From: Salinibacterium sp. NG253
GTDB lineage: Bacteria > Actinomycetota > Actinomycetes > Actinomycetales > Microbacteriaceae
Assembly: GCF_015864945.1 (NCBI RefSeq)
Contig: NZ_JADYWF010000001.1
Span: 124,378-188,377, forward strand
Direction of reading: 5' to 3'
Length of the DNA: 64,000 bases
Shown here: positions 10,801 through 20,842 of the stretch, piece by piece
Position numbering within the stretch: position 1 is the first letter of the stretch
Layout of the letters: every line of letters starts with the position of its first letter
The notes under the pieces: model-generated
Seen by the model: only the letters and a program-made list of their open reading frames with translations
Told to the model about the DNA's origin: nothing
Databases searched by the model: none
Program-made: the position numbers and the translations under genes

Positions 10801-11329
10801 TACGATCACCGAAGTGCTTTCGGGCGATGTGGTGTCGGATGGCGAGCATGTCTCGATCGCTGGGCTAGTGACGAGTGTGCAACACCGGGTCGCTCGCAAT
10901 AGTGGCAACCAGTACGGAATTGTCACCGTCGAAGACTTTGCCGGCGAGATCGATGTCATGTTCCTGGGCAAGACGTACCAAGAGTTTGCGCCGGGGCTAG
11001 TCAATGACTCAATTGTGGTGGTTCGTGGTCGAGCTAGTGCTCGAGACGACGGAATGAACTTGCATGCTGTGAGCATGTTCTCGCCCGACCTTGGGGCGAG
11101 TTTGGGATCAGGTCCGATCGTTCTGACGCTGAAGGAACAGCGAGCCACGACCGACGTAGTCTCGGGACTCGGTGAGGTTCTCATCCGTCATTCCGGCACT
11201 ATCGAGGTACGACTACGACTAGTGCGTGATGATGTCGCTCGGGTCTTTGAATTGCCGTACCGGGTGAAGGTCTCAGCGGATCTTTACGGAGAGCTGAAGT
11301 CGTTGCTCGGACCAGGCTGCCTCGGTTAG
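7805..11329 (+). CDS. dnaE: DNA polymerase III alpha subunit DnaE1
   Basis: Replicative C-family polymerase, 1174 residues. The N-terminal PHP domain begins with HLHVHSEYSMLDG (about residues 13-25). The palm contains GPGRGSAAGSMASY and the catalytic aspartates in PDVDVDFDDRRRGEV (about residue 417 onward). The finger/tau-binding part has YQEQVMSVAQKVAGF, followed by a helix-hairpin-helix region and a C-terminal OB fold (VSIAGLVTSVQHRVARNSG). The start is a GTG at 7805; the in-frame TTG at 7811 is a weaker alternative. It is the usual rluD neighbour in actinobacteria. Confidence 0.97.
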   Translation: MSLAANNDSFVHLHVHSEYSMLDGAARVGPLLDAAVEQGMPAIAITDHGNMFGAYDFWKQATARGIKPIIGTEAYVTPGTSRRDKTRVRWGGSHQTRDDVGGSGAYTHMTLLAQNNEGMHNLFRLSSRASIEGFYFKPRMDRELLSEYSKGITATTGCVGGEVQTKLRLGLYDEAKIAAAEFQDIFGKENFFAEIMDHGIDIERRTMLDLLKLAKELDMPLLATNDLHYTHAHDATAHAALLCVQSASTLDDPNRFKFDSNEFYLKTAAEMRSLFREHPEACDNTLLIAERSEISFEGRDLMPRFPVPEGETEATWFEKEVARGMNKRFNNAPSDAHLAQAKYEVDVIQQMGFPGYFLVVADFIEWAKSQGIRVGPGRGSAAGSMASYAVGITELDPLAHGLIFERFLNPERVSMPDVDVDFDDRRRGEVIRYVTDKYGDDRVAQIVTYGTIKAKQALKDSARVLGMPYSVGEKLTKAMPPAIMGKDISLGDVRNKDAARYKEAADIRGILDTDHEAAKVFETAVGLEGLKRQWGVHAAGVVLSAEPLLDVLPIMRREDDGAIITQFDQPPLESLGLIKMDFLGLRNLTVIEDALKMIEANTGSPLIIEDLDLDADQKTYDLLARGDTLGVFQLDGGPMRALLKQLKPTNFEDISAVIALYRPGPMGMNSHTKYALRKNGLEEIDAIHAELEEPLKDILGTTFGLIVYQEQVMSVAQKVAGFTLGQADVLRRAMGKKKKEELDKQFLGFETGMLDNGFSKEAVKVLWETLMPFADYAFNKAHSAGYGVLSYWTAYLKANYPAEYMAALLTSVGDSKDKLGMYLSECRRMGIKVLAPDVNESTVNFTAVAGDIRFGLGAVRNVGAAVVEQIVRARTDKGRFESFHDFLRKVSIQVANKRTVESLIKSGAFDSLGATRRGLLEIHEDACDSAVSLKRNEANGQVDLFGGIFDFNEDEDGVPERPEWSKRDKLAFEREMLGLYVSDHPLSGLEIQLAKHQDFTITEVLSGDVVSDGEHVSIAGLVTSVQHRVARNSGNQYGIVTVEDFAGEIDVMFLGKTYQEFAPGLVNDSIVVVRGRASARDDGMNLHAVSMFSPDLGASLGSGPIVLTLKEQRATTDVVSGLGEVLIRHSGTIEVRLRLVRDDVARVFELPYRVKVSADLYGELKSLLGPGCLG

Positions 11330-11345
11330 AGGCGTGCGTGACGAG

Positions 11346-11858
11346 TTAGTTCTCGTCGTCCGTTAGCTCAACCGGGCGCATATAGGTGCGCTCGTGGTAG
11401 AGCAGCGCTTCGTCTTCCGCTCCAAGCGTGCCGTGGTCAATTTCGACGACGACGACAGCGTTGTTGTGCACGGGATGAACGTCAACGATGTGTCCGATCG
11501 CGATGGCGGTCGCTTCCTCAAGCAACGGCAGGCCCTTCTCGCCGGCGTGCCAGTGATCGCCCACGAATCGCAGCTCGTGATCGGCTGCCATCTTCTCGGC
11601 AAGGTGACGGCTACGTGGGCCGAGCATATGGATGGCGACCTTGTTGCCAACGGTGATGGCTGGCCACGAGCTGGAGACTTGCGCCATGTTGAACGTAGCA
11701 AGCGGTGGCACCGCAGCGAGTGAGGCGAGAGACGTGGCGGTAAAGCCAACTGGATGCCCGTCGGGTGCCAGCGATGTGATCACGGCAACGCCGGCCGCGT
11801 GTCGTCTGAAGGCACCTTTGAAGGCGTCGATTCCGTCTGCTGCTTCTGAATTTTCCAT
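11346..11858 (-). CDS. Flavin reductase family protein (FMN-binding split barrel)
   Basis: 170-residue flavin-reductase-like protein, the type that supplies reduced FMN to two-component monooxygenases using NAD(P)H. Visible signatures are the N-terminal FRRHAAGVAVITSLAPDG, GFTATSLASLAAVPPLATF with the flavin phosphate contacts, and a C-terminal half starting VVVVEIDHGTLG. No partner monooxygenase lies next to it, so its substrate pathway cannot be read from context. It converges on dnaE with only 16 bases between stops. Confidence 0.85.
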   Translation of the reverse strand: MENSEAADGIDAFKGAFRRHAAGVAVITSLAPDGHPVGFTATSLASLAAVPPLATFNMAQVSSSWPAITVGNKVAIHMLGPRSRHLAEKMAADHELRFVGDHWHAGEKGLPLLEEATAIAIGHIVDVHPVHNNAVVVVEIDHGTLGAEDEALLYHERTYMRPVELTDDEN

Positions 11859-11925
11859 GTGCTTACTACAACCCTAATTGGCTTGGGCGAATTCCTTGCA
11901 GATAACGAACTAGCATGGTTGAGCC

Positions 11926-13239
11926 ATGTCACTGAATACTATTGATCTTCGGTCCACCGCTCTAAGCCGTGCGGAACTTTCTCGTGTCATCCCGCGCGCC
12001 GAGATGGACGTGTCTATCGCGTCCGCTACAGCCATCCAACTCATTGAGGATGTGCGGGAGCATGGCGAGCAAGCACTGCTCGACCAGGCCGAGCGTCTCG
12101 ATGGCGTTCTTCCTGAGCGTGTGCGCATTCATGCGGATGAGATCACGCGCGCCACGCGGGCGCTCGAACCTGCCGTGCGTGAGGCTCTCGAACTTGCCAT
12201 CGATCGCGTGCGCACCGCGAGCAAAGCGCAAGTACCTCCGGCGATGATGACTCAGCTGGGCGACGGTGCTGAAATTATTCAGCGCTGGCAGCCTGTCAAC
12301 CGTGTAGGTCTGTATGTTCCCGGCGGTAAAGCTGTGTACCCGTCGAGCGTGATCATGAATGTCGTTCCGGCCCAAGTAGCCGGTGTCTCGTCGGTGGCGC
12401 TTGCTTCTCCGCCGCAACGCGCGTTCGGTGGAGCAGTCCACCCGACGATCCTCGGTGCAGCCGGTCTGCTTGGCGTTGATGAGGTTTATGCGATGGGCGG
12501 TGCCGGTGCGATCGGCGCGTTTGCCTATGGTGTTCAAGAATTGGGGCTGGACCCTGTCGACATCATCACCGGTCCGGGAAACGTCTACGTTGCCGCGGCC
12601 AAGCGTGCCGTGCGTGGCGTGGTGGGTATCGATTCCGAAGCTGGTCCCACCGAGATCCTGATCATTGCCGATGCTTCGGCTGATCCTCGGCTCGTTGCTG
12701 CCGACTTGCTCAGTCAGGCCGAGCACGATGAACTTGCAGCTGCCGTGCTCGTCACAGATTCCGAAGAACTTGCGGATGCTGTGCGCACGCACTTGGCCGA
12801 GCAACTGGCCGTGACGCCACACTCTCAGCGCGCGAGCGTTGCTCTCGCCGGTCAGCAGTCTGCAATCGTCTTGGTGAGCGATATGGCGGCCGCTGCCGCG
12901 CTCAGCAATGCGTATGGCCCGGAGCACCTCGAGATTCAGACGGAAGAGTTTGGCGCTGTGCTCGACATGGTCGATAACGCCGGAGCAATTTTCTTGGGTG
13001 ACCAGTCACCCGTGAGCTTGGGCGACTACCTCGCTGGCTCGAATCACGTGCTCCCCACCGGCGGTCAGTCACGCTTCTCTTCAGGGCTGGGGGCATACAC
13101 CTTCCTTCGCCCGCAGCAGATCATTCGCTACAGTCACGATGCTCTTCGCGAGCTCGAACCGCACATTGTGGCGTTGAGCTCTGCTGAAGATCTTCCTGCC
13201 CACGGTTCGGCTGTGAGTGAACGGTTCCGCGACCGCTAA
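11926..13239 (+). CDS. hisD: Histidinol dehydrogenase HisD
   Basis: NAD-dependent zinc enzyme for the last two steps of histidine synthesis, histidinol to histidine. 437 residues. Typical segments are GLYVPGGKAVYPSSVIMN, the NAD site ITGPGNVYVAAAKR, SEAGPTEILIIAD, and the zinc/catalytic LLSQAEHDE (Gln, His, Asp). C-terminal GSNHVLPTGGQSRFSSGL is also diagnostic. No other his genes follow; instead nrdR starts 20 bases downstream. Confidence 0.97.
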   Translation: MSLNTIDLRSTALSRAELSRVIPRAEMDVSIASATAIQLIEDVREHGEQALLDQAERLDGVLPERVRIHADEITRATRALEPAVREALELAIDRVRTASKAQVPPAMMTQLGDGAEIIQRWQPVNRVGLYVPGGKAVYPSSVIMNVVPAQVAGVSSVALASPPQRAFGGAVHPTILGAAGLLGVDEVYAMGGAGAIGAFAYGVQELGLDPVDIITGPGNVYVAAAKRAVRGVVGIDSEAGPTEILIIADASADPRLVAADLLSQAEHDELAAAVLVTDSEELADAVRTHLAEQLAVTPHSQRASVALAGQQSAIVLVSDMAAAAALSNAYGPEHLEIQTEEFGAVLDMVDNAGAIFLGDQSPVSLGDYLAGSNHVLPTGGQSRFSSGLGAYTFLRPQQIIRYSHDALRELEPHIVALSSAEDLPAHGSAVSERFRDR

Positions 13240-13259
13240 CCGGGTACTCTTGAGGCACT

Positions 13260-13718
13260 ATGTATTGCCCTTTTTGTAGGCATCCTGACAGCAGGGTTGT
13301 TGATTCGCGCACCAGCGATGATGGTCTTTCGATCCGTCGCCGCCGGCAGTGCCCCGAGTGTGGCCGTCGTTTCTCGACCACCGAAACCGCGTCGTTGAAT
13401 GTCATCAAGCGCAACGGTGTTGTGGAATCTTTCAGCCGCGAGAAAATTGTGAGTGGCGTGCGCAAAGCGTGCCAGGGACGACCTGTCACAGACACCGACC
13501 TCGCTGTGCTCGCACAGAAGGTTGAAGAAGCCATTCGTGCGACCGGCGCCGCTCAGATCGACGCCAACGAGATCGGCCTAGCGATTCTTTCGCCGCTACG
13601 CGATCTCGACGAGGTCGCCTATTTGCGCTTCGCCAGCGTGTATCAGGCGTTTGATTCGCTCGACGATTTCGATGCCGCGATTAGCCAATTGCGGTTGGAT
13701 CACGGCACCGCCTCCTAA
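13260..13718 (+). CDS. nrdR: Transcriptional repressor NrdR
   Basis: Nucleotide-sensing repressor of ribonucleotide reductase genes, 152 residues. An N-terminal zinc ribbon uses CPFC (residues 3-6) and CPEC (31-34), and an ATP-cone domain follows ([20 protein letters not shown], about 47-66). It starts 20 bases after hisD. No nrd genes or clear NrdR boxes were seen in the window, so its targets lie elsewhere. Confidence 0.96.
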   Translation: MYCPFCRHPDSRVVDSRTSDDGLSIRRRRQCPECGRRFSTTETASLNVIKRNGVVESFSREKIVSGVRKACQGRPVTDTDLAVLAQKVEEAIRATGAAQIDANEIGLAILSPLRDLDEVAYLRFASVYQAFDSLDDFDAAISQLRLDHGTAS

Positions 13719-13774
13719 CTGAACCATCCGGTTTCGCTGTATCCCGCCTTCTATCGTTGAGAGCACCGTTCGCT

Positions 13775-14809
13775 ATGTACGACTTCTTTTTCCGCACTGT
13801 TCTTAAGCGGCTTGATCCCGAGTTTGCGCATTCGCTCGCCTTTTCGGTGATCAAGGCACTTCCGGTCATCGGTGTGGGAAAGCTGGTGCAAGGTCCGGCT
13901 GATCCCGCGCTCGAGGTGAAGACTCTGGGACTCACGTTTAGTTCACCGTTCGGCGTGGCTGCAGGCTTTGACAAGTCGGGCGCTGGCATCCAGGGTCTCG
14001 GGCAACTGGGCTTCAGCCATGTTGAGGTAGGCACGATTACGGCCCTTCCTCAGCCGGGCAATCCCAAGCCGCGGTTATTCCGGCTTGTCGCCGATCGTGG
14101 CGTCATCAACCGTATGGGCTTCAATAACGCGGGAGCGTCCAAGGCTTCGATGGTGATTGAGCGAGCACGCAGGCGTGCCGGGCGTCCCATCATTGGTATC
14201 AACATTGGCAAGTCGCGCGTTGTCGCCGTCGAGGATGCCGTCGCGGACTATCTCACGAGCACTCGCGCCCTCGCGCCGCTTGCGGACTACTTGGTAGTTA
14301 ACGTGAGTTCGCCCAACACCCCGGGGCTGCGCGGTCTCCAAGAGATTGACAAGCTCAAGCCGTTGTTGGTCGCGGTGAAGTCGGCTGCCGGCCACACGCC
14401 CGTGCTGGTCAAGATTGCCCCTGATGTTGCCGATGACGAGGCTCGGGCCATCGCTCAGCTTGCGGTCGACGAACTCGACGGCATCATCGCCACCAACACA
14501 ACACTGTCGCGGGAAGGCCTTGCGACCCCTGCCGACGTCGTTGAGGCAGCCGGAGCCGGGGGAGTGTCTGGCAAGCCTGTCGCTGCTCGCTCGCTCGAAC
14601 TATTGCGAGTCATCCGCAGTGTTGTGCCCGCCGATTTCTGCGTAATTTCAGTGGGTGGAGTCGAAACGGCTGCGGATGTCGCTGAGCGTCTCCGCGAGGG
14701 GGCGACACTCGTTCAGGGCTACACAGGCTTCATCTATCGCGGCCCGTTCTGGGCGCGCTCAATCAATCGCGGTCTATCGAAACTGTTTCGCGCAGAGAAC
14801 GCCGCATAG
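13775..14809 (+). CDS. pyrD: Dihydroorotate dehydrogenase, class 2 (quinone)
   Basis: Membrane-associated flavoenzyme oxidising dihydroorotate to orotate with electrons going to quinone. 344 residues from ATG 13775; a TTG at 13757 in frame is possible but would add six unconserved residues. Class 2 signs are the N-terminal helical extension YDFFFRTVLKRLDPEFAHSLA, FGVAAGFDKSG, NRMGFNNAG, the active-site loop NVSSPNTPGLRGLQ with catalytic Ser, and ATNTTLSREG. It ends convergently with the DUF3043 gene. Confidence 0.96.
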   Translation: MYDFFFRTVLKRLDPEFAHSLAFSVIKALPVIGVGKLVQGPADPALEVKTLGLTFSSPFGVAAGFDKSGAGIQGLGQLGFSHVEVGTITALPQPGNPKPRLFRLVADRGVINRMGFNNAGASKASMVIERARRRAGRPIIGINIGKSRVVAVEDAVADYLTSTRALAPLADYLVVNVSSPNTPGLRGLQEIDKLKPLLVAVKSAAGHTPVLVKIAPDVADDEARAIAQLAVDELDGIIATNTTLSREGLATPADVVEAAGAGGVSGKPVAARSLELLRVIRSVVPADFCVISVGGVETAADVAERLREGATLVQGYTGFIYRGPFWARSINRGLSKLFRAENAA

Positions 14810-14841
14810 CCGATTCCCTAAGGAACCGGCCGGCCTTGCGA

Positions 14842-15423
14842 CTAGCTCGGGAACTGGCCGCGCTTAACCTGAGGCTTCGGCAAACGCATGATGCGCAGCT
14901 GAAGCGAACGCATCGCGGCGTACCAGCGCACGCGCTCGGCGCGAGACTCACCAAATTTGGCGTTGATCAGTTTGCGCAAGCGCAATCCGAGTAGAACGGC
15001 GTCGATTGCGGCGATGATGAAGAAGCCCCACAGGAAGAGCAAGCCGAGGGCTTGAATCGTGGGGTCGTTGATGAACGTGAGGATAATCACGGCGAACATC
15101 ACGGGGACAAGCAACTCGCCCACGTTGAAACGTGCGTCAACGTAGTCGCGCACGAAACGCTTCTGCGGACCGCGGTCGCGGATCGGCAGGTATTTTTCTT
15201 CACCGTTCGCCATACCCACGCGAGCTCGTTCACGTTCGACCTGCATTTGAGCCCGCGCTGTGCGCTTAGCTTCTTTGCGGTCGTTGGAGACGAGCGGGCG
15301 CAGGTTTGCCGCTTCTCGCTCTTTGCGTGTGGGGGTGGGGCGACCCTTGCCTGAACTGGCGCTGTCGTTCGCGTCGGAGTTCTCAGGATTGGGGGTGTTT
15401 TCGGTAGAAGATGCTTTTGCCAC
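14842..15423 (-). CDS. DUF3043 membrane protein
   Basis: 193-residue protein with a long charged N-terminal half rich in Ser, Arg and Lys (KGRPTPTRKEREAANLRP is the family hallmark). Two membrane segments follow (about residues 107-125 and 128-148), then a basic tail. DUF3043 proteins occur across Actinobacteria with unknown function. It is divergent from the peptidase gene with only 38 bases between starts, so their promoters must overlap. Confidence 0.85.
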   Translation of the reverse strand: MAKASSTENTPNPENSDANDSASSGKGRPTPTRKEREAANLRPLVSNDRKEAKRTARAQMQVERERARVGMANGEEKYLPIRDRGPQKRFVRDYVDARFNVGELLVPVMFAVIILTFINDPTIQALGLLFLWGFFIIAAIDAVLLGLRLRKLINAKFGESRAERVRWYAAMRSLQLRIMRLPKPQVKRGQFPS

Positions 15424-15461
15424 GGGGTTCCTTGCGTTGGTGTCGATCTAAGATTACTCGT

Positions 15462-16880
15462 ATGACTCACACGCCGCAGCCGACGTCAGCGTCGACGACT
15501 CCCGATCCTTTACTCGTTGCTCTTACTGAGGCTGTTGACGGCGCTTTGCCTGCCACGATTGCGGAGTTGTCAACGTTGGTTCGCATCCCGTCAGTGTCGT
15601 GGGACGGCTTCGATTCAGATCAGGTCGCTCGTAGTGCTGAAGCTGCGCGAGCGTTGATCGACGGCATTGGAGTTTTCGACACCGTTGAGCTGGCTCAGGC
15701 GCCGATTGATGGCGACACGCTCGGGCATCCGGCTGTGCTTGCCACGCGCAAGGCGAAGAACGGAAAGCCCACCATTCTCTTGTATGCGCACCATGATGTG
15801 CAGCCTCCTGGTCAGGATGCCGATTGGGATTCGCCTCCCTTCGAGCCGACAGTGCGCGGTGATCGTCTCTACGGTCGCGGCGCGGCTGATGACAAGGCGG
15901 GGATCATGGCGCATGTTGCGGCCATCCGCGCTTTCGTTGACACCGTCGGGCCCGATTTTGATCTCGGCCTTGTTGCTTTCTTCGAGGGCGAAGAGGAGTT
16001 TGGTTCGCGATCGTTTGCTAACTTCATCGTTCAGAACCGCGACAAGCTCGCGGCTGATGTGATCGTGGTTGCGGACTCCGACAATTGGGATGTGAACACG
16101 CCGTCGCTCACGGTTGGCCTCCGCGGCAACGTGACCTTCAAGCTCAAGGTGTCCACGTTGGCGCATGCCTCTCACTCGGGAATGTTCGGGGGAGCGGTTC
16201 CGGATGCGATGCTCGCTGCTATCAAGTTGCTCGCGACGCTCCATGACGAGAACGGTGCTGTGGCCGTTGACGGGCTCACGAGTCGCGAATCCGAGACGCC
16301 GGAGTTCAGCGAAGAGAAACTCCGCCACGAAGCGGGGCTGCTGGAGGGAGTCACGTCGGTGGGCACCGGCAGCGTGCTGAGCAGGCTGTGGGACAAGCCG
16401 GCCATCACTGTTACCGGCATCGACGCACCCAGCGTCCAGAACGCCTCAAACACTCTGGCACCCACCGTCACGGTCAAGGTGAGTGCTCGTATCGCGCCAG
16501 GGCAAGATGCGGAGGTGGCGTACGAGGCTCTTCGCAGCCACCTAGTCGCCCATGCGCCGTTCGGTGCGCATCTCGAGCTCTCCGATATCGACACGGGCAG
16601 CCCGTTCCTCGTCGACACCAGCGGTTGGGCGGTCGACGTCGTCAAGTCCGCCATGCGTGAGGCGTGGGGAAATGAACCGTTGGAGACAGGAATCGGCGGC
16701 TCCATCCCGTTCATTTCAGATCTTGTCGAAGTTTTCCCGGAAGCCCAGATTTTGGTGACCGGTGTTGAAGACCCAGAGTCGCGAGCACACAGCCCCAATG
16801 AGTCCCTTCATCTCGGCGTTTTCAAGCGGGCTATCCTCACCGAGGCGCTGCTGCTCGCAAAGTTGGAACGTCGGGCGTAG
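15462..16880 (+). CDS. M20-family dipeptidase / metallopeptidase
   Basis: 472-residue cytoplasmic M20 peptidase (ArgE/DapE/carnosinase-like dipeptidase subgroup). Metal and catalytic residues are visible in YAHHDVQPPG (metal His and catalytic Asp), GRGAADDKAGI (bridging Asp), and EGEEEFGS (catalytic and metal Glu). A dimerisation domain is inserted between about residues 200 and 330. I use ATG 15462 rather than the upstream frame because that start would sit inside the divergent DUF3043 gene. No ribosome site precedes this ATG, so a leaderless mRNA is possible. Substrate unknown. Confidence 0.88.
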   Translation: MTHTPQPTSASTTPDPLLVALTEAVDGALPATIAELSTLVRIPSVSWDGFDSDQVARSAEAARALIDGIGVFDTVELAQAPIDGDTLGHPAVLATRKAKNGKPTILLYAHHDVQPPGQDADWDSPPFEPTVRGDRLYGRGAADDKAGIMAHVAAIRAFVDTVGPDFDLGLVAFFEGEEEFGSRSFANFIVQNRDKLAADVIVVADSDNWDVNTPSLTVGLRGNVTFKLKVSTLAHASHSGMFGGAVPDAMLAAIKLLATLHDENGAVAVDGLTSRESETPEFSEEKLRHEAGLLEGVTSVGTGSVLSRLWDKPAITVTGIDAPSVQNASNTLAPTVTVKVSARIAPGQDAEVAYEALRSHLVAHAPFGAHLELSDIDTGSPFLVDTSGWAVDVVKSAMREAWGNEPLETGIGGSIPFISDLVEVFPEAQILVTGVEDPESRAHSPNESLHLGVFKRAILTEALLLAKLERRA

Positions 16881-16889
16881 AATTACGTC

Positions 16890-17246
16890 ATGACTGAATC
16901 CGCTGTTGAAACTGCCACCCACGGGGTCGCGCTCACGGAGGCTGCCTCGAACAAGGTTCGTAGCCTCATGTCGCAAGAGGGTCGTGACGACCTACGTCTG
17001 CGATTGGCTGTGCAGCCGGGCGGATGCTCGGGACTCATCTATCAGCTCTACTTCGACGAGCGCATCCTGGACGGCGACGTTAGCCGTGATTTCGGCGACG
17101 GTGTCGAGGTTGTTGTTGACAAGATGAGTGTTCCGTACCTCGAGGGTGCGAGCATCGACTTCGAAGACACGATCGAGAAGCAGGGGTTCACTATTGACAA
17201 CCCCAACGCCGAAGGCAGCTGTGCCTGTGGCGACAGTTTTCACTAA
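16890..17246 (+). CDS. erpA: Iron-sulfur cluster insertion protein, ErpA/IscA type
   Basis: 118-residue A-type carrier delivering Fe-S clusters to apo-proteins. The three cluster-binding cysteines are present: GGCSG (residues 47-51) and the C-terminal CACGDSF. It starts 9 bases after the peptidase stop and is followed by a clear terminator. Location immediately before the cytochrome oxidase genes is common in Microbacteriaceae and fits a role in respiratory-chain assembly, though that link is inference. Confidence 0.93.
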   Translation: MTESAVETATHGVALTEAASNKVRSLMSQEGRDDLRLRLAVQPGGCSGLIYQLYFDERILDGDVSRDFGDGVEVVVDKMSVPYLEGASIDFEDTIEKQGFTIDNPNAEGSCACGDSFH

Positions 17247-17266
17247 TTTCATAGCAATTTTTTGAG

Positions 17267-17293
17267 AAGGTGCGCCGATTCGGTGCACCTTTT
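17267..17293 (+). terminator. Intrinsic terminator after erpA
   Basis: Stem AAGGTGCGCC / GGTGCACCTT (one G-T wobble), loop GATTC, ending in TTTT. It separates erpA from ctaC. Confidence 0.85.
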
Positions 17294-17383
17294 CGCTTGT
17301 GCGGGGCGAGCCGGTAATCACTACCCCCTCTCGCTGCATATACACTGGAAAGGTATTAGTCCGTGTTCTTCGAGAGGTCACAG

Positions 17384-18241
17384 GTGCGCTCTAACCGCCG
17401 AATTCGATTGGCAGCGATTCCACTCGCTCTGGTTACGATGTTGGTCCTGACCGGCTGTACTCAGGACCAGTTGCAGGGATATCTGCCAGGAAGTCCAGAC
17501 ACTACCAACCACACGAGTAGCGTGATTGGCCTCTGGGTCACATCATGGATCGTTCTTCTGGTCGTTGGTGTCATCACGTGGGGCCTCATCATCTGGGCCG
17601 CAGTTGTTTACCGTCGTCGCCGCGGACAGACCGGCCTTCCGGTCCAGCTGCGCTACAACATGCCGATCGAGATTTTCTACACGGTTGTGCCGCTGATCTT
17701 GGTTCTTGGCTTCTTTGCCTTCACCGCGCGTGACCAGGCGGCTATTGAAGCTGTTGAAGTCAACCCGGATGTCCAGATTGAGGTCATCGGCAAGCGCTGG
17801 GCGTGGGACTTCAACTACGTTGACGAAAACGTCTACAGCCCCGGTGTTCAAGCAGACTTCAACCCCGATGGCACCATCAACGTTGACTCGCTGCCGCAAC
17901 TCGTTCTGCCTGTCGATAAGAAGGTCGAGATCAAGGTTGAGGCGCGCGACGTTGCTCACTCTTTCTGGGTCGTGGACTTCTTGTACAAGAAGGACATGCT
18001 GCCTGGCAAGACCAACTACATGTACTTCATCCCGACCAAGGAAGGCACCTACCAGGGCAAGTGCGCTGAGCTGTGTGGTGAATACCACTCGCTCATGCTC
18101 TTCACCGTGAAGGTCGTCTCCGAGGCCGAATACGAGGACTACATCGACGCCCAGCGTGCTGCTGGCTTCGAGGGTCAACTCGGTCTTGATTACAACGTGA
18201 ACCAGAACTTGCCCGGCAACGGCAGCAGCGACGAGGAATAG
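17384..18241 (+). CDS. ctaC: Cytochrome c oxidase subunit II (lipoprotein)
   Basis: Subunit carrying the CuA electron-entry site of the aa3 oxidase. I chose GTG 17384 because GAGAGG lies 6 bases upstream; a GTG at 17363 would add seven residues. 285 residues: a signal peptide ending in the lipobox LTGC, then two membrane segments. The periplasmic cupredoxin domain has AHSFWVVDF and the CuA cluster [12 protein letters not shown]. The motif RWAWDFNY is the aromatic electron-transfer patch. ctaD starts 5 bases later. Confidence 0.96.
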   Translation: MRSNRRIRLAAIPLALVTMLVLTGCTQDQLQGYLPGSPDTTNHTSSVIGLWVTSWIVLLVVGVITWGLIIWAAVVYRRRRGQTGLPVQLRYNMPIEIFYTVVPLILVLGFFAFTARDQAAIEAVEVNPDVQIEVIGKRWAWDFNYVDENVYSPGVQADFNPDGTINVDSLPQLVLPVDKKVEIKVEARDVAHSFWVVDFLYKKDMLPGKTNYMYFIPTKEGTYQGKCAELCGEYHSLMLFTVKVVSEAEYEDYIDAQRAAGFEGQLGLDYNVNQNLPGNGSSDEE

Positions 18242-18246
18242 GGCTC

Positions 18247-19926
<1,680 letters not shown>

Positions 19927-19929
19927 CCG

Positions 19930-20352
19930 ATGAACGCGAACGTCAAGCTGTACTGGATCCTCACGGTTTTCTTCCTCTTTCTCTCGGGTCTTTACACGAC
20001 CTGGTCGCTCCTCGACGCGAATCACCAGCGCGTGGAGTGGGTCGGCACGATCACTCTGCTGCTGAGCGGTCTGTTGTTCCTTCTCATCGGTTTCTACTTG
20101 AGCAAGGTGCACTCGGCTCAGGGCGGCGAACTCGCTGAGGATCGTCTCGATGCAAATATCGAAGACGGTGAAGCCGAGCAGGGGCACTACAGCCCCTGGA
20201 GCTGGTGGCCAATCGTGCTTGCCGGCGCTGCCTCGCTCGTTTTCTTGGGTGTTGCTATTGGACCGTGGATCGCATTCATCGGCGGAGGTATTCTCGTCGT
20301 TAGCCTCGTAGGGTGGACGTATGAGTACTACCGCGGATACTTCGCCCGCTAA
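19930..20352 (+). CDS. ctaF: Cytochrome c oxidase subunit IV (CtaF)
   Basis: 140-residue small subunit typical of actinobacterial aa3 oxidases. Four hydrophobic segments are arranged as two hairpins (about residues 6-26, 34-56, 92-112, 113-131). Between them is an acidic stretch (EDRLDANIEDGEAEQGHY). It starts 3 bases after ctaD. The C-terminal part overlaps the start of the following acetyltransferase by 32 bases. Confidence 0.93.
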   Translation: MNANVKLYWILTVFFLFLSGLYTTWSLLDANHQRVEWVGTITLLLSGLLFLLIGFYLSKVHSAQGGELAEDRLDANIEDGEAEQGHYSPWSWWPIVLAGAASLVFLGVAIGPWIAFIGGGILVVSLVGWTYEYYRGYFAR

Positions 20353-20782
20353 ATCTGTGCAGATTCGTTCTGCGACCGCGAACGATGCGGCCTCCGTATT
20401 CGAGTTGCTGAAACAACTGGGAACTGAGTACGCACCCGACCGGGCTGCATTCGACTCTGCCTTCGTGCACGCCGTCGACGATCGCGCGACAACGCTCCTG
20501 TTGGTCGCCGAACAGACGGACGGCATTGTTGTCGGCTACGCGTTCGCGACGATCGCACATCTGCTGCACACCAACGGCAGTTCCGCACAGCTTCAGGAAC
20601 TCGTTGTTGATGGCACCGTTCAGAGCACCGGTATTGGCACACGGTTAGTAGAAGCCGTCGAGGCTGTATGCCTCGAGCGCGGCGTACGCCAGCTCACTGT
20701 GCCCAGTCGTGGCTCCGCTGACTTCTTTGAGCGTATCGGGTACATGTCGACTGCTGACTTCCTCAAGCGCGTTTTCGACTAA
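20321..20782 (+). CDS. GNAT-family N-acetyltransferase
   Basis: 153-residue acetyl-CoA-dependent acetyltransferase with the motif-A signature VQSTGIGTRLVEAV (Q-x-x-G-x-G) and a motif-B end ADFFERIGYM. Substrate unknown. The ATG at 20321 overlaps ctaF by 32 bases; a GTG at 20357 just after the ctaF stop is an alternative that would trim 12 residues before the conserved QIRSATANDA. Probably expressed with the oxidase genes by read-through. Confidence 0.8.
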   Translation: MSTTADTSPAKSVQIRSATANDAASVFELLKQLGTEYAPDRAAFDSAFVHAVDDRATTLLLVAEQTDGIVVGYAFATIAHLLHTNGSSAQLQELVVDGTVQSTGIGTRLVEAVEAVCLERGVRQLTVPSRGSADFFERIGYMSTADFLKRVFD

Positions 20783-20842
20783 AGCCACGATTCGTGTGTC
20801 GGTCGACAACGTTGACTGTGTCGAATGTTGGTTCGCTGAAGG

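Noticed and set aside
20783-20842. Palindromes in the gap between the acetyltransferase and mntR
   Set aside because: CAACGTTG and TCGACA/TGTCGA are short and lie between converging stops; at most a weak terminator.
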